Part shown: positions 1-12,942 of the stretch, piece after piece | How the letters are laid out: each line of letters opens with the position of its first letter | Position numbering within the stretch: position 1 is the stretch's first letter | Assembly (NCBI GenBank): GCA_051294375.1 | Contig: CM119270.1 | Coordinates: 12,461,676 to 12,525,675 of the forward strand | Direction of reading: 5' to 3' | Origin: Paraspadella gotoi | Taxonomy: Eukaryota; Chaetognatha | Length of the DNA stretch: 64,000 nt | Translations under genes and position numbers: made by a program | Notes under the pieces: generated by a model | The model's database searches: none | What the model was told of the DNA's origin: nothing | Seen by the model: the letters and a program-made list of their open reading frames with translations, nothing else

Positions 1-232
1 AAGAAACAAAAATACAAGCACCTTGGATTTCTGTTTAATTAACCGTTAACTATACTTTATTTAACTTACTGAGTCCTAATAACTTTCGTCAGTCAAGACA
101 AAATAAAGGATATAGGATGGCCGCCGATCCGCCTAAAAACGCACAAATGAGCCTTTTTTTTTCTCAAATAAACTAAAGGCAAATTGCAAAGAAAAACAAT
201 TTTTCCTCTCACCCACACAACCAATCGTTTGT

Positions 233-560
233 GACCCTTGAACCCATCCACTAGAGCGAGACGGAATTCTCCGTCCCTGCGTCTCGGCCACCCACCGGGT
301 TCGATCCCATGCGCGTCCAGTCTCGCCCCTCACCCTTCAAAGTCCTGCTATGGGACGTGAGACTGAGCCAGACCTGGATGGGCCTTTTCCAGATCTTCAG
401 AGGCTCCAACCGCCCGAGAGTGGGAATTCGGCCCTTCGTGCAAGCGGGGGACGAAGGAGAGACCCGGAAGAAAGGGATGAATGGCGAAAAGAACGGAACA
501 ACGTTCCGTGCACCAATTCTTGTGAGGACATCGTTTATTGGCTTGTTTCTTTTTTCCACT
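233..560 (+). mobile_element. Candidate tRNA-derived SINE
   Basis: GGGTTCGATCCC at 298-309 is a good Pol III B box. TAGAGCGAGACGG about 47 bp upstream could be a degenerate A box. A GC-rich body follows up to an AT-rich tail near 560. Only one copy is in the window, so repetition cannot be shown here. No supported coding exon overlaps it. Confidence 0.35.
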
Positions 561-1871
561 CTTTTATTTTTTTCAGTTTTTTAAAATTGATTTTCTTACT
601 TCAGTTTTCCCTATAGATGAGTAATCATTTCCCCTATCGTACTATATATAATAATAAGTACTAATATATACTACTGAAAATTCACATTTGTTTTTTTTTT
701 TTTTCGCTCCCCTTCTTAATTCTTTCTTTCTTTTTACTTTTTTATCTTTTTTTCTCTCTTCCCTGTTTTTTTTTCGTTTTTAAAACCGCTTTCTCCCAAT
801 TTCTTTTTCTCAGAAAAAAAGCCCTCTTGACTCCGTTGCCCGGACGCCGCCAGTGTCGAATCAAAAAGTGGGATAAATGCTTTTTACGGATGGTCTCAAG
901 CAACTTCAAAATGCTCCCTTGGACAGATCGGACACTTATGCCAAGTGAGGGACAAAAATACTTTATTACCGTAGTCTTTCTATGTTCAAATTAAAAAAAT
1001 CTTAACTTTCATATTGAATAAAAGTAATGTTGTCTTTCATCGACCAGGAGCGGGACGTCGTTCCCGGAAATGGCCAACGGACGCAATGATGCAAAGTTTT
1101 GGCGGGAGGGCAATTGTTCGGGCTGTCGGATGGCCGTGGGAATGCACCGACCTTTCTGCAAATGAATTCAGCTGCCTCCTGGATTGAAGGAAGAAAAAGG
1201 GAAGAGTTTTGAACGTAAAGACGGGGCGATTTGGCTATTTCGAAATGCAAATGCAAAGTTGTAAATTTTTTTTTTTATCGTATTGCACAATTATTTAATT
1301 AAGTTTAAAATGTTCGCAGTTTTTTGATGGAAAAGAATAAATTTGGATTTGTTTTTGTGAATGTTAAAAAGATGAAAGAACGTTAAAATACGGAAAGTAC
1401 TTTAGTGATATAGGGCAATTTCAATTGGTGTCTGAATACCAGAACAACGAAATCCGTCATATGGGTAATAGAGACTCGCCTTTTCCCCATTGTAGTTAAG
1501 GCTGTCCCTTACAGGCTGCGATCCTTTTGTGATAGGGAGATAACTACAGTAGTTTAAACTTTTTATTGCGAATTTTTTTCGAGTTAAACGCTCATCTCTT
1601 TTCTGTCCGCTCGATTAGATTTAGAATATCGTTTTTGGAATGCAGCGGCCTTGTCCCGTCCCGGTTTCCGCGGACAATTTTTTTTTCTTCGTCAAACGAT
1701 GGAGGGAAATAGACTACAAGTTTTTTTTTCAAGAAACAACGGACAACAACAATAACCAACAACAACCGAAAGCAACAATAACAACGACTGGAACGTGACG
1801 ACCAAAAAAGTTCAAAAATCTGTGATGTCTGTAAAGTAGGCTTCGAGGGGTATCCAAGATTGATGGTGAAA

Positions 1872-1872
1872 C

Positions 1873-1935
<63 letters not shown>
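1872..1935. repeat. (GA)n microsatellite
   Basis: Near-perfect GA run. Any open frame through it is a compositional artefact. Confidence 0.95.
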
Positions 1936-1938
<3 letters not shown>

Positions 1939-4114
1939 CGAGGAGAGAGGCGTGTTGGTGGTTGTCGCTGTAATGGATCGAGGCAAAGCGAAGAAGTATA
2001 GCTTCGAATGAGGTTAATCGAAGTTTAGTTACCCCACGTAGGGCAATTTCTTAAGTAGAGTCAATGAACTCAGAGGTCTTATAACGACGTCTGTTCATAA
2101 TGTATACGATTTCGAATCTCTACGAAATTCTCACATTTTTTTTTTAACTCTCCAATTTGGAAAAATAAAAAAAAGATCCCAAACCAGGCCTCTTTCGGTC
2201 GGAGAGATAGACATCCTCATCTCTCTCGCTCTCTCTCCCTCTGAGTTTCGCAACGCCAAAAGCTTTTGCTCCACTCTCTGTGACTAGTACGAAAGGGGAA
2301 TAAAAGGAATAAAACGAAAAAAAAAAAGTAAAAATAAAAAATAATAGAATAAAAGCAAAAAAAAAAAATAAACAGCTTCGCTCTGAGGTTAAACGGCGCC
2401 GACGGCTACAGACCCGCCACCGAACGCGGCGTCATTATCCGTAGACAGGCCTCTTCATCCCGAGGTCGTTCTAGTTCATAAGAAAAGCCTTTTCTCTCTC
2501 TCGTCTCGGTCTCTCTCTCCCTGGGTCTCTCCTCCTCTCTCTCTCGTCTCTCTCTCTCTCTTCTCTCTCTCCTCTCTCTCTCTCCCTCCTTCTCCAGCAT
2601 CAGCGTTTCAACAAAGCCCCCCTTCCCAGCATTCTTTCGAATTTTCTATCGCTCGCCGACACCAGACGCCCAAAAGCCTCATGCGGACCATCGCTCAAGC
2701 TTCTTTCTTTTCTCTCCCTCTTCCCTGGTTCCAAAATCTCCTCTCTCTCTCTGTCTCTTTCAAAATCTTCCTCCTCTGAACCTCTCTCCCGGCCTTTCTT
2801 TCCTCCTCTCCTGCCCGTCTTCCCCCCTTGCTCTTTCAAAGGGTATGGTTTCGCGTAGGATTGGCCCATCTCATGGGCTTAATTTCCGTCAACGCGACCA
2901 TTCGGAGAGCCAACAGAAGAACGTTAATCCTCTCCCTCATGCCTTTGTTTCATTGACTCTCGATAGTTTGTCCTCCATCCCCCGGGAACGCTGCCTATTT
3001 CTCGCATGAATAACGCAACGCTCTCCTCTTTCCTCTTTTGCCGTCCTCGACATCCTCTGGAAGCTGCGCGATGGGTTTTAAGTCTCTCTCTCTCTCTCTC
3101 TCTCTCCCTCTCTTTCTCGTCGTCTCTCTTTTCTCTCTCTCTCTCTCGTCGTCGAGTCTCCTGCCCTCTCGCTCTGTCTCTGGCGTCTCTCTCGTCCCTC
3201 GTCGATCCGTTCGTCGCTCAGCCCGGCGGCCTCCTCCCCTCCCATCCAGGCGCCGTCCGGTCTGCGGGCGGCGCACAGCCAATCGCCGGCAGCAGCGGCG
3301 GCCTGCTTCCAAGACTGGCGGCGGCATCCTGCTGCAGCATCGCGCCCGGAATGCTTCTTAGACACCTCAAACACGAATACGGAGCCGGATGAGCGAAGAC
3401 CGTCCCTCGCGGGTGAATCAGGCTGCCAGTGGAAAGCTGCTTTGCCGACGTGGCTGCTGCTGGACGCTGCTGCAAAATGCTGCTGCACGTGACGCAGTCG
3501 TCCCTTAAAGCCGCCCTAACGATTACGATCAATCGTCTTCTTCTCACGATCGAAGTGAAAAAAGAAAAAAAAAAGAAGAATAATCTGCGATCCTCGTTAG
3601 TACAGTAAGCAACAGTTAATTTCCGGCTGCAGAACATACGATGATGATTTTTTTCTTCCTTTCGAGACGGGGTACAGTTCCGGATTTTGAAATTAACACG
3701 GCAATCTACTCTCTCTTCTCCTCATCTTACTCTCATCTGTTTACGTCTCGTCTCTCTCCTCGCTCTCTTCTCTCCTCTCTCTCCTCTTCATCTCGTCCGT
3801 CTCTCTGTTCTCCTCTCTTCTTCTCACATTCACATGGATACTCTTGCGCGAAGCGAGGAGGCACCCATCTTCCATCGCCTCCAGTTAAAGCGAAAGCGAA
3901 TATTTGTAAACATTCTTAATCGTTTTCGTTATTTTTCGTCGTCAAGGTACTGAACTTAAACACTGGAAAAACAAACGTTGTTAACAAAGATTATTCCATT
4001 TTTAGGGCAGACTATTCCGAGTTTTTAAACCGTGTGTGTGCCCTTACTTATGGATCAAAAATAGGTTTTTTTCGATTAAACGTTAAATCGTAAATTATTA
4101 AATTTACGCTAAAT

Positions 4115-4139
4115 NNNNNNNNNNNNNNNNNNNNNNNNN
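4115..4139. other. Assembly gap, 25 N
   Basis: Exactly 25 N, the same length as the gaps at 16,159 and 27,015, which suggests a fixed placeholder of an assembly or gap-filling tool. Confidence 0.95.
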
Positions 4140-4896
4140 AATATTGATATCTTCATTATTTTTTTATCAACAATATTTTATTATCAAATTTTTTTCACTG
4201 GCGGCTTGGCACGAAATTAATTATTATCGTCACAAAACTTTTTACTAAAAAATTCCGTCAAATTACGTCAAGTTTAAAATTCTAAAAAAAACTTATTCGA
4301 CCGAGATGAAAAAAAGATATTCTGGTCCCTTTTTACTCCCGAGTGACAATATTATGCGTCCGAATGTCATTGTTTAATCGCCCGGACCCCTCTTTGCGCG
4401 CTCACGTCGCCGACCACAACGACGACGCCGACGACGACAATGACGCCGCCTACGCCGCCTCTTCAGTGAGTCGGCCGTCGCCTCCACGCAATGATTCCGA
4501 TTCCATCTCCAAATGATGCAAACGGAAGAGAAAAAAAAGGCTCGGCTTTTCTCTCTCGATTTGTCATCGCGAAATCTAATTCCGTCGCTGCTCCACGTAA
4601 TAAAGGACCCGACGGGTTCGGCTTCTGCGCCGCAACATCGTCAACACGGATGCCGACTCCATTATCACCACCACCTCCACCACCACCACCGCCCCTTCCA
4701 CCGCCTCCCCCCCTCGATCTCGGAGTCTGTCACCACCAGATCCGGAATCCTTGCCGTCGGTGCCATTTGCTTTCGCCTCCATCGATCCTCGTTTTCAACG
4801 AATATATATTTTTTCGTCGCCATTTTCAATTTCGCTGGCGACAGGAGCAGCTACTAAAGTTTTCACACAGATATTTATGACTTTGCTACTAAATCT

Positions 4897-5636
4897 NNNN
4901 NNNNNNNNNNNNNNNNNNNNNNNNNNNNNNNNNNNNNNNNNNNNNNNNNNNNNNNNNNNNNNNNNNNNNNNNNNNNNNNNNNNNNNNNNNNNNNNNNNNN
5001 NNNNNNNNNNNNNNNNNNNNNNNNNNNNNNNNNNNNNNNNNNNNNNNNNNNNNNNNNNNNNNNNNNNNNNNNNNNNNNNNNNNNNNNNNNNNNNNNNNNN
5101 NNNNNNNNNNNNNNNNNNNNNNNNNNNNNNNNNNNNNNNNNNNNNNNNNNNNNNNNNNNNNNNNNNNNNNNNNNNNNNNNNNNNNNNNNNNNNNNNNNNN
5201 NNNNNNNNNNNNNNNNNNNNNNNNNNNNNNNNNNNNNNNNNNNNNNNNNNNNNNNNNNNNNNNNNNNNNNNNNNNNNNNNNNNNNNNNNNNNNNNNNNNN
5301 NNNNNNNNNNNNNNNNNNNNNNNNNNNNNNNNNNNNNNNNNNNNNNNNNNNNNNNNNNNNNNNNNNNNNNNNNNNNNNNNNNNNNNNNNNNNNNNNNNNN
5401 NNNNNNNNNNNNNNNNNNNNNNNNNNNNNNNNNNNNNNNNNNNNNNNNNNNNNNNNNNNNNNNNNNNNNNNNNNNNNNNNNNNNNNNNNNNNNNNNNNNN
5501 NNNNNNNNNNNNNNNNNNNNNNNNNNNNNNNNNNNNNNNNNNNNNNNNNNNNNNNNNNNNNNNNNNNNNNNNNNNNNNNNNNNNNNNNNNNNNNNNNNNN
5601 NNNNNNNNNNNNNNNNNNNNNNNNNNNNNNNNNNNN
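4897..5636. other. Assembly gap, 740 N
   Basis: Run of N; the right edge is CTCTCTTTCTCTC. Open frames across it carry no information. Confidence 0.98.
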
Positions 5637-5969
5637 CTCTCTTTCTCTCATGACTAGGCAGTCGACACGGCCCGATTCTGCTACTACCAGCTCTCCTGAT
5701 GATCCTGCGGCCAAGAATGAGTCACGGGTTCCCTTCGATTGTCAAATGTGACGAAAGTACGAAGTGTCGACGAAGCAAATAAACCTCTTAAGCTTTTATT
5801 GAAGTTTTTTACATCGATTTCTTTTCGAATTTCCAAATTTTCAACTTTTAAAAATGAAATAAAATGTGAAGAATGTTTTTTCAGTTACTTCTTAAGCTTC
5901 TTTTAATAAAAGTTTTAGTTCTAGCTGTGTAACTCATGTATCGAGAAGCAAAACACGCTAATCAATTTC

Positions 5970-5997
5970 TCCCTCTCTCTCTCTCTCTCTCTTCTCT

Positions 5998-6050
<53 letters not shown>
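5970..6050. repeat. (CT)n microsatellite
   Basis: CT run with one interruption (TTCTCTGCT) near 5,991-5,999. Confidence 0.95.
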
Positions 6051-6051
<1 letters not shown>

Positions 6052-6773
6052 TAGACGAAAAAACAGATCGGAGAGAAAAGAAAGATACAGATTTTTTCTT
6101 TTCAAAGATTCCTTCCTCTGACTTTTTAAACAAAAAAAACCCCGCAGATTGAGAAAAAGAAAGAAAAAATATCACATTTTTTTCTAATTTTGAAAAAAAA
6201 ATACTAAATTTTAAAGAGCCGAACTTTTTTTTCCTATTTCGTATTTTTCAAAAAAAAAAAGAACTAAAGAAAAAATTAAATCTTAAAACAGATTTTCATC
6301 CTTTCACCGATCTTTTTAAATTCCCTTTACTGATTCTTAAAATTCCCTCAATTAAAAAGAAATAAAAAGAAATAAAAAGAAAATGAAATTATTTTTTCTT
6401 CGGGTTCACATGGCGATGGATGAATTAAACAGATGAATTCTCTCCTTTCAACTTTGTTTATCTTATTGCATTTATTGTATTTAACGAAATAGTATAATGA
6501 AGATTCCACTTTTTAAATTTTTCTACTCGAAACTGCGCACCCTGTTGCGATGCCTCCCGCCTTCTCAGTAATTCTTCCCGAAATACTAAAATATTTCGAA
6601 TACTTTGGGGTATATAATTTGCTTCGAAAAATAAACCGTTCCACTCAGTATCATTAAATATCAACTTCTCTGTCTTTTGTTCGAAAGAAAAGCGAGAGAA
6701 AGTTTTTGAAAAATTGAAATAAAAAAAATATGTTTTGAAAATATAAAAAAAATTAAAACTCAAGATATTTTTT

Positions 6774-6988
6774 NNNNNNNNNNNNNNNNNNNNNNNNNNN
6801 NNNNNNNNNNNNNNNNNNNNNNNNNNNNNNNNNNNNNNNNNNNNNNNNNNNNNNNNNNNNNNNNNNNNNNNNNNNNNNNNNNNNNNNNNNNNNNNNNNNN
6901 NNNNNNNNNNNNNNNNNNNNNNNNNNNNNNNNNNNNNNNNNNNNNNNNNNNNNNNNNNNNNNNNNNNNNNNNNNNNNNNNNNNNNNNN
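6774..6988. other. Assembly gap, 215 N
   Basis: Lies between AT-rich DNA and the GAC-rich stretch that precedes the first IQSEC coding exon. A 5' exon or promoter element could be hidden here. Confidence 0.98.
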
Positions 6989-7423
6989 ACGACGACGAAA
7001 ACGACGACGTCGAATCCCCTTCGAAGAAAAGAGGCGAAGTCGTCGTAATTTTTGGTCGAAGAGAGAAATTTCGCCTTCGAAAGTTCGTCGTGTCGTTCGA
7101 TATTATTTCGACTTTATATCTTGGCGACGAATGTAGAGACGCGCAACGCGTCTAGTTGTTGTTGTTCTTAATCGTAATAACGAATATGTCATCGTTTCCT
7201 CCTTTAGTTAATATTTTACTTCGAAAATTACTCCCGCGTTCGCTGGATAAAAAAAAAAATATTGTGAGGCCGACGTCGATGTCAACGAGTCGGACGTTAT
7301 CTCCGAGCAGCGTCGTCGCCCCCTGGCGTGAATCAAACGGGCCAGTGACGCTTCCCCTCGCGGCACGCACTCTGGCGTCAAAAATGCGTCTCCGGCGTCG
7401 ACGGTGACGTCAACCGACTAGCG

Positions 7424-7625
7424 ATGACGTCGATCGAGTTCGACGCCACCAACAACAACAACGACGACTCTGCCGACGACGACGCCTCCAATCGCAATCA
7501 TTTGCCGCAACATTTGTTGCAAGAGCAGCAACGTGGAGCAAACCTCGAATCCGCGACGACGAATTCACCAGGTGGCGTCATGTCGGGCTCCTCCTGCATC
7601 CATTCGTCCGTGCTGACGTCTTCCG
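7424..7625 (+). CDS. IQSEC: IQSEC first recognised coding exon (67 residues)
   Basis: The ATG at 7,424 opens a frame rich in Asn/Asp and Ser (TNNNNDDSADDDASNRN near the start) and ends with ...SSVLTSS at a GTGAGA donor in phase 1. It joins exactly in phase to the exon at 8,149. I chose this start because it is the first in-frame ATG of the exon. An upstream coding exon in the N gaps or 5' DNA cannot be excluded. A perfect CRE-like TGACGTCA lies 12 bp upstream (7,405-7,412). N-termini of this family vary greatly between isoforms, so the exact start is uncertain. Confidence 0.6.
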
Positions 7626-8148
7626 GTGAGAGTTTTAATGTCTCTTTTTTATTTTACTATTCCATCCTAAAAAAAAAAATCTTTACAGACTTTTCAGTTT
7701 GACCCCTTCGTATTACATACTTTGTATAAAAAACTAACAATATGAAAAATTAAGAATTAATTCTAGATACAAAAAAACAAATTCATTAAAAGACATATAT
7801 AAAATTTTTAAAACAACGGTTGACTCTATGAAATGACGGGAAGTAATGACAAAAAAAAATAAGAAAGGATGACAAGCGCTAACCGAAGGAATTAGAGCGT
7901 GACATAAAAAATGATTAAGGGTAATGAACCTTTAAGTAAAGACGGTAAATAATATCGCATTTGGACAAAGAACGAGTCTGGTTTTGTCAACGAAGATTTA
8001 GAACAATTAAGGAATATTTTTCCAAGAGGGCGTCGCTTTAAATTAGACATGTTTTAAGTGAGATGGGTCATTATTCCCTACATTGTCAAAGCTTGAACAA
8101 AAAAGTTCACGCTAAGATATACAAAATTATTCGTCTTTTTTTTTTCAG

Positions 8149-8288
8149 CCTCAGCTCTCGATCTTCCCTCGGGGATTTTCCGCCAGAGGTCACTGAAGAG
8201 CAGCGCCGAAGACGGCGACGACAAAACGAAGAGAACGCGGGGATATTCCAACGCTTACGAAATGAGTCAAGACTTACAGGAGAAACAG
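8149..8288 (+). CDS. IQSEC: IQSEC exon with conserved YEMSQDLQEKQ segment
   Basis: The exon follows a TTTTTTTTTCAG acceptor and ends CAG|GTGAGG. It encodes LDLPSGIFRQRSLKSS, then SNAYEMSQDLQEKQ. The second part is the stretch that in IQSEC proteins directly precedes 'xxLE+KYGG' and the IQ motif. Incoming phase 1 and outgoing phase 0 fit both neighbouring exons. This is the clearest N-terminal family signature in the window. Confidence 0.8.
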
Positions 8289-9144
8289 GTGAGGCTGTGG
8301 GGAAATGGGTTGGGGAACTTCCAGTGGGGTGAGCGGGGTAGGGTGATTCGGTGGGGGAAAGAAGAAAAAGAAATGGTAAGATAATGGGTCTCACTTGTCC
8401 GCGGTTGCTATGACAATGGAGAACAAAATTTAATTACTGGATACTACATTCAATTAAATACTTTTTTACAAGAATCAGCAAATGAGATTGTTGTATTTAA
8501 ACTCTGGAATTAATAAGCCTCGCGACACAATTAAGTCCGGGATGTCGAGAGAAAAAAAAAGGGCAACGAAGCGAAACCAAAAGGAGGGGAAAGAAAATGT
8601 GAGACGAAGGATGATGAGGAAGAAGATGGAATAGACTGGAATGATTCGCGACTTGCATGAGAATCAGACGAGACAAGGGGAAGGGGGAAGACTCGAACGC
8701 GTACGAAATGAGTTGAAAAAGGAAAAAAAAGGAAAAGGAAAAGAAAAAGGAAAAAAGAAGAGAAGATAGATGCTTTTCATCCTCACAAAGCCTCATGCAC
8801 GAAGCCGAGTCAGACGAGAAAATGAGAAAGGAAAGTTAATTGCCGATGAATTGATACGTGATACTTGGAGAAAAAAAAACCAGGGGAAAAAAATGAAAAG
8901 GGGGGAAAAATGTTTAAACTTATAAGAAATTTACACACGAAATAAAGATAAAAAGGAGAATTATTTGTTTGACTCTTATACTATGAGGTTTCAATGGCAG
9001 TTTATTTTTTTCATCGGGAGAGAATTTATTTCACTGACATTTTTGTGGTTTGAATAAGAAAAAAATTATTTACTAGGCGCGATATATTTTTTATTTCGTT
9101 TAGCGGGAAAACAAACGACTTCACACTGCAGTCAGTTTTGAACT

Positions 9145-9146
9145 CT

Positions 9147-9210
<64 letters not shown>

Positions 9211-9237
9211 GTCTCTCTCTCTTCTCTCTCTCCCTCC
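9145..9237. repeat. (CT)n microsatellite
   Basis: CT run, imperfect at the right side. It lies in the large intron between the 8,149 exon and the IQ exon. Confidence 0.95.
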
Positions 9238-11209
9238 CTCCCCCTCCCAGCCATTTCTTCCACCAGACCAAAAAAAAAAAAAAAATCGAATCAAAGGATG
9301 ATGCAAAGCGTGACTGCCAACCTTTTTTTTTCTTAAGCTTTTATATAGCTGTTTTTAGCTTTTTTTATCTTTTTTTTTTTTAAACCAAACCCTCCTATTC
9401 GAGTACATCCTGTTATTCTGAGGATTTATTTAAGGTCAATTTCACACGAAAATGTTGATGTTGCATGATCGAATGACTGTGACGGGATTGGTTACATTCT
9501 CTTTGTTTATATTGCCTCCCTCTGTTTTATCTTTTCCCGCTTTTTTTTTTTCGTTTTGTATTTTTGTTTTTCTATTTTTTTTTAACTCGTCTTCGGATAA
9601 ATTGTTATCAAACGACCGCGCAGTCTTCGCATAAACTTCGTCGAGCTGGGAACTCCGGAGCAAATTGCTCGGAAAAAAAAAATCGCCGAGTATATATCGA
9701 TCGAAGACTATATTATTTTATATTACTATATTATCAAATATATGTTAAATAAACCATTTTTTGATAAAAAAAAATCAAATACCGAAAGAAATAATTATTT
9801 TTTATCATATATCGATTAAATTATCGAGCTATTAACCAGCCAGGAGACGTCAGTCTCAACCCAGAGTCGTTAACTTTTCGATCAGGATCGATTTTCTTCG
9901 TCTCCTTCAATCGACGGCGGGACAACGGAACGACGACGACCGCGACGACGAACAAACGACAACAACGACAACAATCGACGGCGACGACACTTTTGTCAAA
10001 GATCATCGACTCAATAATAACTGTTATTCACCGCGCGTTCGACAATATCGTTCCTTCTCCATCTTTCATACCTTCCTCTCTCGCTCATCTCAATCCTCTC
10101 TCCGTTCTCTCTCTCTCTTATCTACTCTCTCTCTCTCTCTCTCATGGCTATACTCAGAAGCCTCGTATTAGGCGGCAGCGTCCGGGAGCAGCCGCGCGGC
10201 GGGCCGGAGCGGCTGCTCCCTGCCTTCGAAACTTACTTCGCTCTGCTATTCTTGCTCCTCTTCCTCTTCCTTTCTCCTATCTCCCGGATCCGCGCGACTG
10301 CAAAAAGTCGATCCGGTCTGAGCCCCAAGCGGATAACTAACTTTTCTCCTCTTCTTACCCTCGTCACTGCCGAGTTCTTCCTCTCTGGCCTCCGAGCGAT
10401 CGATTTTGGGTTCGCGGGATCCGGAAGTCTTTTTTTGATAATATTATATTATTGCAGGGTCATTTCACTATTGTTGAAAGAAAGAAAGAAAGAAATATTA
10501 AAGAAAGAAGAAAAAATGAAAGAAGAAAGAAAGAAAAAAACGAGAGAAAGAAAGAAAGAAAAAGAATGAAAAAATATTAAAAAATTGAGAACACAAAATA
10601 AAACCAATGAACAAAAAAAATAAATAAGGAAAGTGTAAGGAAATAGGGGGGAAAATTATTGAGGAATATTCAACAGAAAATTAAATAAACAAGTGAAAAA
10701 TTTTGCTATATTTGTTCCTATTTTTAATTCTAAGATTTTGAGCTAAAAAAATAATAATATTACTCAAAAAAGATATAAAATCTAACAATAATGATTAAAT
10801 ATTGCTGAAAACAATTGAAAATATGATAAATAAAAATAATCGAAAATAATATTATATATATAATTTGCATTTTTTTGTTACGCAGAGGACGTATGAAGAG
10901 TAAATAGTAGCAAAAATTTAAAAATCAAGTAGAATCAAAATTGGCTTGCCACCTGTGAATTATTCTTTTAAAAAAATTTGTGTTTCAATTTTAAAATAAT
11001 AGGTTGAAAAAAGATATGATAAGTAATTGCTTTTAAAAATAACAATTACTTGACTTTAAGTAATGAGCAGGGAAAAAAACTCGTTTTATGGTAAAAATTT
11101 AACTTCTGGTTCAAGTGTGCATGTCTAATCTGATTTAACGGACACTGATTAGATCGTGGAGCTCCATTATGTTTCTTAAAAATCTTTGGTATACTGGTTA
11201 TAGCAACTT

Positions 11210-11960
11210 AAAAAAGTAAATGTAGATGGAAAAGTTCCGTTTAGTGATTCATTTTGTAGTGTCTTTCTTGGACGTACGCCAAGGAGGCAAGTCCTCAGCT
11301 CCCTTACTTATGGGCGTATATGTCAACGATTAATTTTTGGAACTAAAAAATTCAGGGTTTATGGTTGTTACATTAGGACTTATTTTGTAGCATGCATATT
11401 TTATGCAAAGACGATATAGCATTAACCTTTTCACCAACGATAAGAGGTATGCAAGTCTTAATTGACATTTGTGCAAAATATGCCAAAGGATTTTTGTTTT
11501 ACATTTAGTTTTCAAAAAACGAAGTCATGTATTTTGGGAAGAAAAAAAAATGGCAAAACTACAATTTCCAAAATGCATATACTTTTTTCTCGATGGTAAC
11601 TGTATCGATCTAGTTGATTAAAATTGGACATTATCTAGGGTTCAAACCTTAGTAGTGGAAGAGACAGCTTGTTTGAGCCAAGCAAAGAATTGGTATCTTT
11701 TTTAGATAAGTAACTGTTTGATAAAATGCCTTGTTAAAAACCTTTCAGAGGAATTATGATGAAATTGTATTATACTAACTGTGTTCCGGTTCTCCTTTAT
11801 GGTTGTGAAGTAAAAACTTTTTCTGTACGTAATATGATAGACTTAATGTTGCTTAATGATGGGTCTGTACGAAAGAATTTTTGGATATAATCGATGGAAA
11901 GTGTGAGAGAACTTAGGAGATGTTTGGATACCCACACCTATCTACAATTTAATAATCGTA
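11210..11960 (+). mobile_element. Decayed non-LTR retrotransposon reverse-transcriptase fragment
   Basis: Degenerate translation gives VDGKVPFSDSF, then VRQGGKSSAPLLMGVYVND at 11,274-11,330 (family pattern GVRQGGxLSPxLFxVYVNDL). Next comes the catalytic Y-A-D-D region at 11,402-11,415, split by a two-base insertion and followed by IALTFSPTIRGMQVLIDICA. After further decay VPVLLYGCEVKTFSVRNM appears from 11,783. Order and spacing fit the palm and thumb of a Jockey/CR1-like element. Stops and frameshifts make it inactive. The 3' end may reach about 12,210, where ATTCGAATAAAATCGC occurs. Confidence 0.75.
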
Positions 11961-12523
11961 GAAAACCTTTATTTCTCAAAGATATATACAATGAAAAATA
12001 CTGTTCTTCAGAAACTTGTTCCATTTTTTACAAACATAAGAACCAATTTTTAATTGTTTAAATTTTAATTAATTAATATTTTAATTAACTGTTTTTTTTT
12101 TCTTTCTATTTTATGTTTTTTCTACTTAGACTTAGTCTGTCTTTGTTTGTTTGTTTGTTTGATTGATGATTGTACTGAATCAAACCTCGTTGTATTCGAA
12201 TAAAATCGCAATATAATCAGTTAAAAGCACTAAATTTGTACTAGAAACTTTCACAGTATGTTAAATTTTTCGATTGTATAGTTAAAAAAACGCATTACTG
12301 TTCATGAATCAACTATTCAAATTTCGGAATCTGCAATTTTAACGTAGGCCTTAATGAAGAGCGTATGAAGTTTTAAAAACTTACCTCAGGAAAAATTAAT
12401 ATTTTAATGCCTAGCGAATTTGTGGAAATTAAAGAGATGAGGAATGACAAAATAATAATTTAAATGAAAAAAAAAAACAAAGATAGAAATAGAGAGTGAG
12501 ACGGGCAAGATCAAGAGAAGAGT

Positions 12524-12559
<36 letters not shown>

Positions 12560-12737
12560 GAGAGAGAGATCCGCCCGATCCCTCGGACTTCACCGGAAAG
12601 CCCGACTCACCATCGAGAGAGATTAAAATCCCCCGATCCGAGCGGAAGAAGCCGGAAAAGCAGAAGTGTGTCGGGTCGGAAGCCGCGCGCCGCTGCTTCC
12701 GTGACGGCTGCGTCCGGGGAGAGCTGGTATATGACTC

Positions 12738-12774
<37 letters not shown>

Positions 12775-12942
12775 CTCTCGTCTCATCTCTCTCTTCCTAT
12801 GCGATCCGGTTTGTGTCGCCTAGCCCGGGAGGCTTAAAGCTTAACCCTCCATCGATCGTCGCCTTTTCGGCGCCAACCCATTTGTTCTCTTTTATCCCGC
12901 GGTCGACTTGACCTTTGTCATCTGCCTCGGCCTCACCCGCAG

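Larger units (their letters stand above)
1..7423. other. 5' flank without a supported gene
   Basis: SSR-rich, AT-rich DNA with CT/GA tracts (2,200-2,860, 3,090-3,200, 3,700-3,830), a GC-rich patch at 3,200-3,500, a CCACCACC-rich patch at 4,660-4,720, two large gaps and a GAC-rich stretch at 6,989-7,420. The last is probably 5'UTR or promoter of the IQSEC gene. No exon could be supported. Confidence 0.6.
8289..12942 (+). other. Large IQSEC intron
   Basis: Between the QDLQEKQ exon and the IQ exon. It contains the CT run at 9,145, AAAG/GAAA tracts near 10,480-10,565, the decayed retrotransposon at 11,210 and GA/CT tracts at 12,525-12,790. No other exon is supported. Confidence 0.6.

Noticed and set aside
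4491-4880. Proline-rich open frame near 4.5-4.9 kb as an N-terminal exon
   Set aside because: Driven by a CCACC repeat. Overlapping frames are equally open, and no in-phase link to a known exon could be found next to the gap.
4751-5714. 279-300 residue open frames on both strands at 4.75-5.71 kb
   Set aside because: Almost entirely N gap translated as X.
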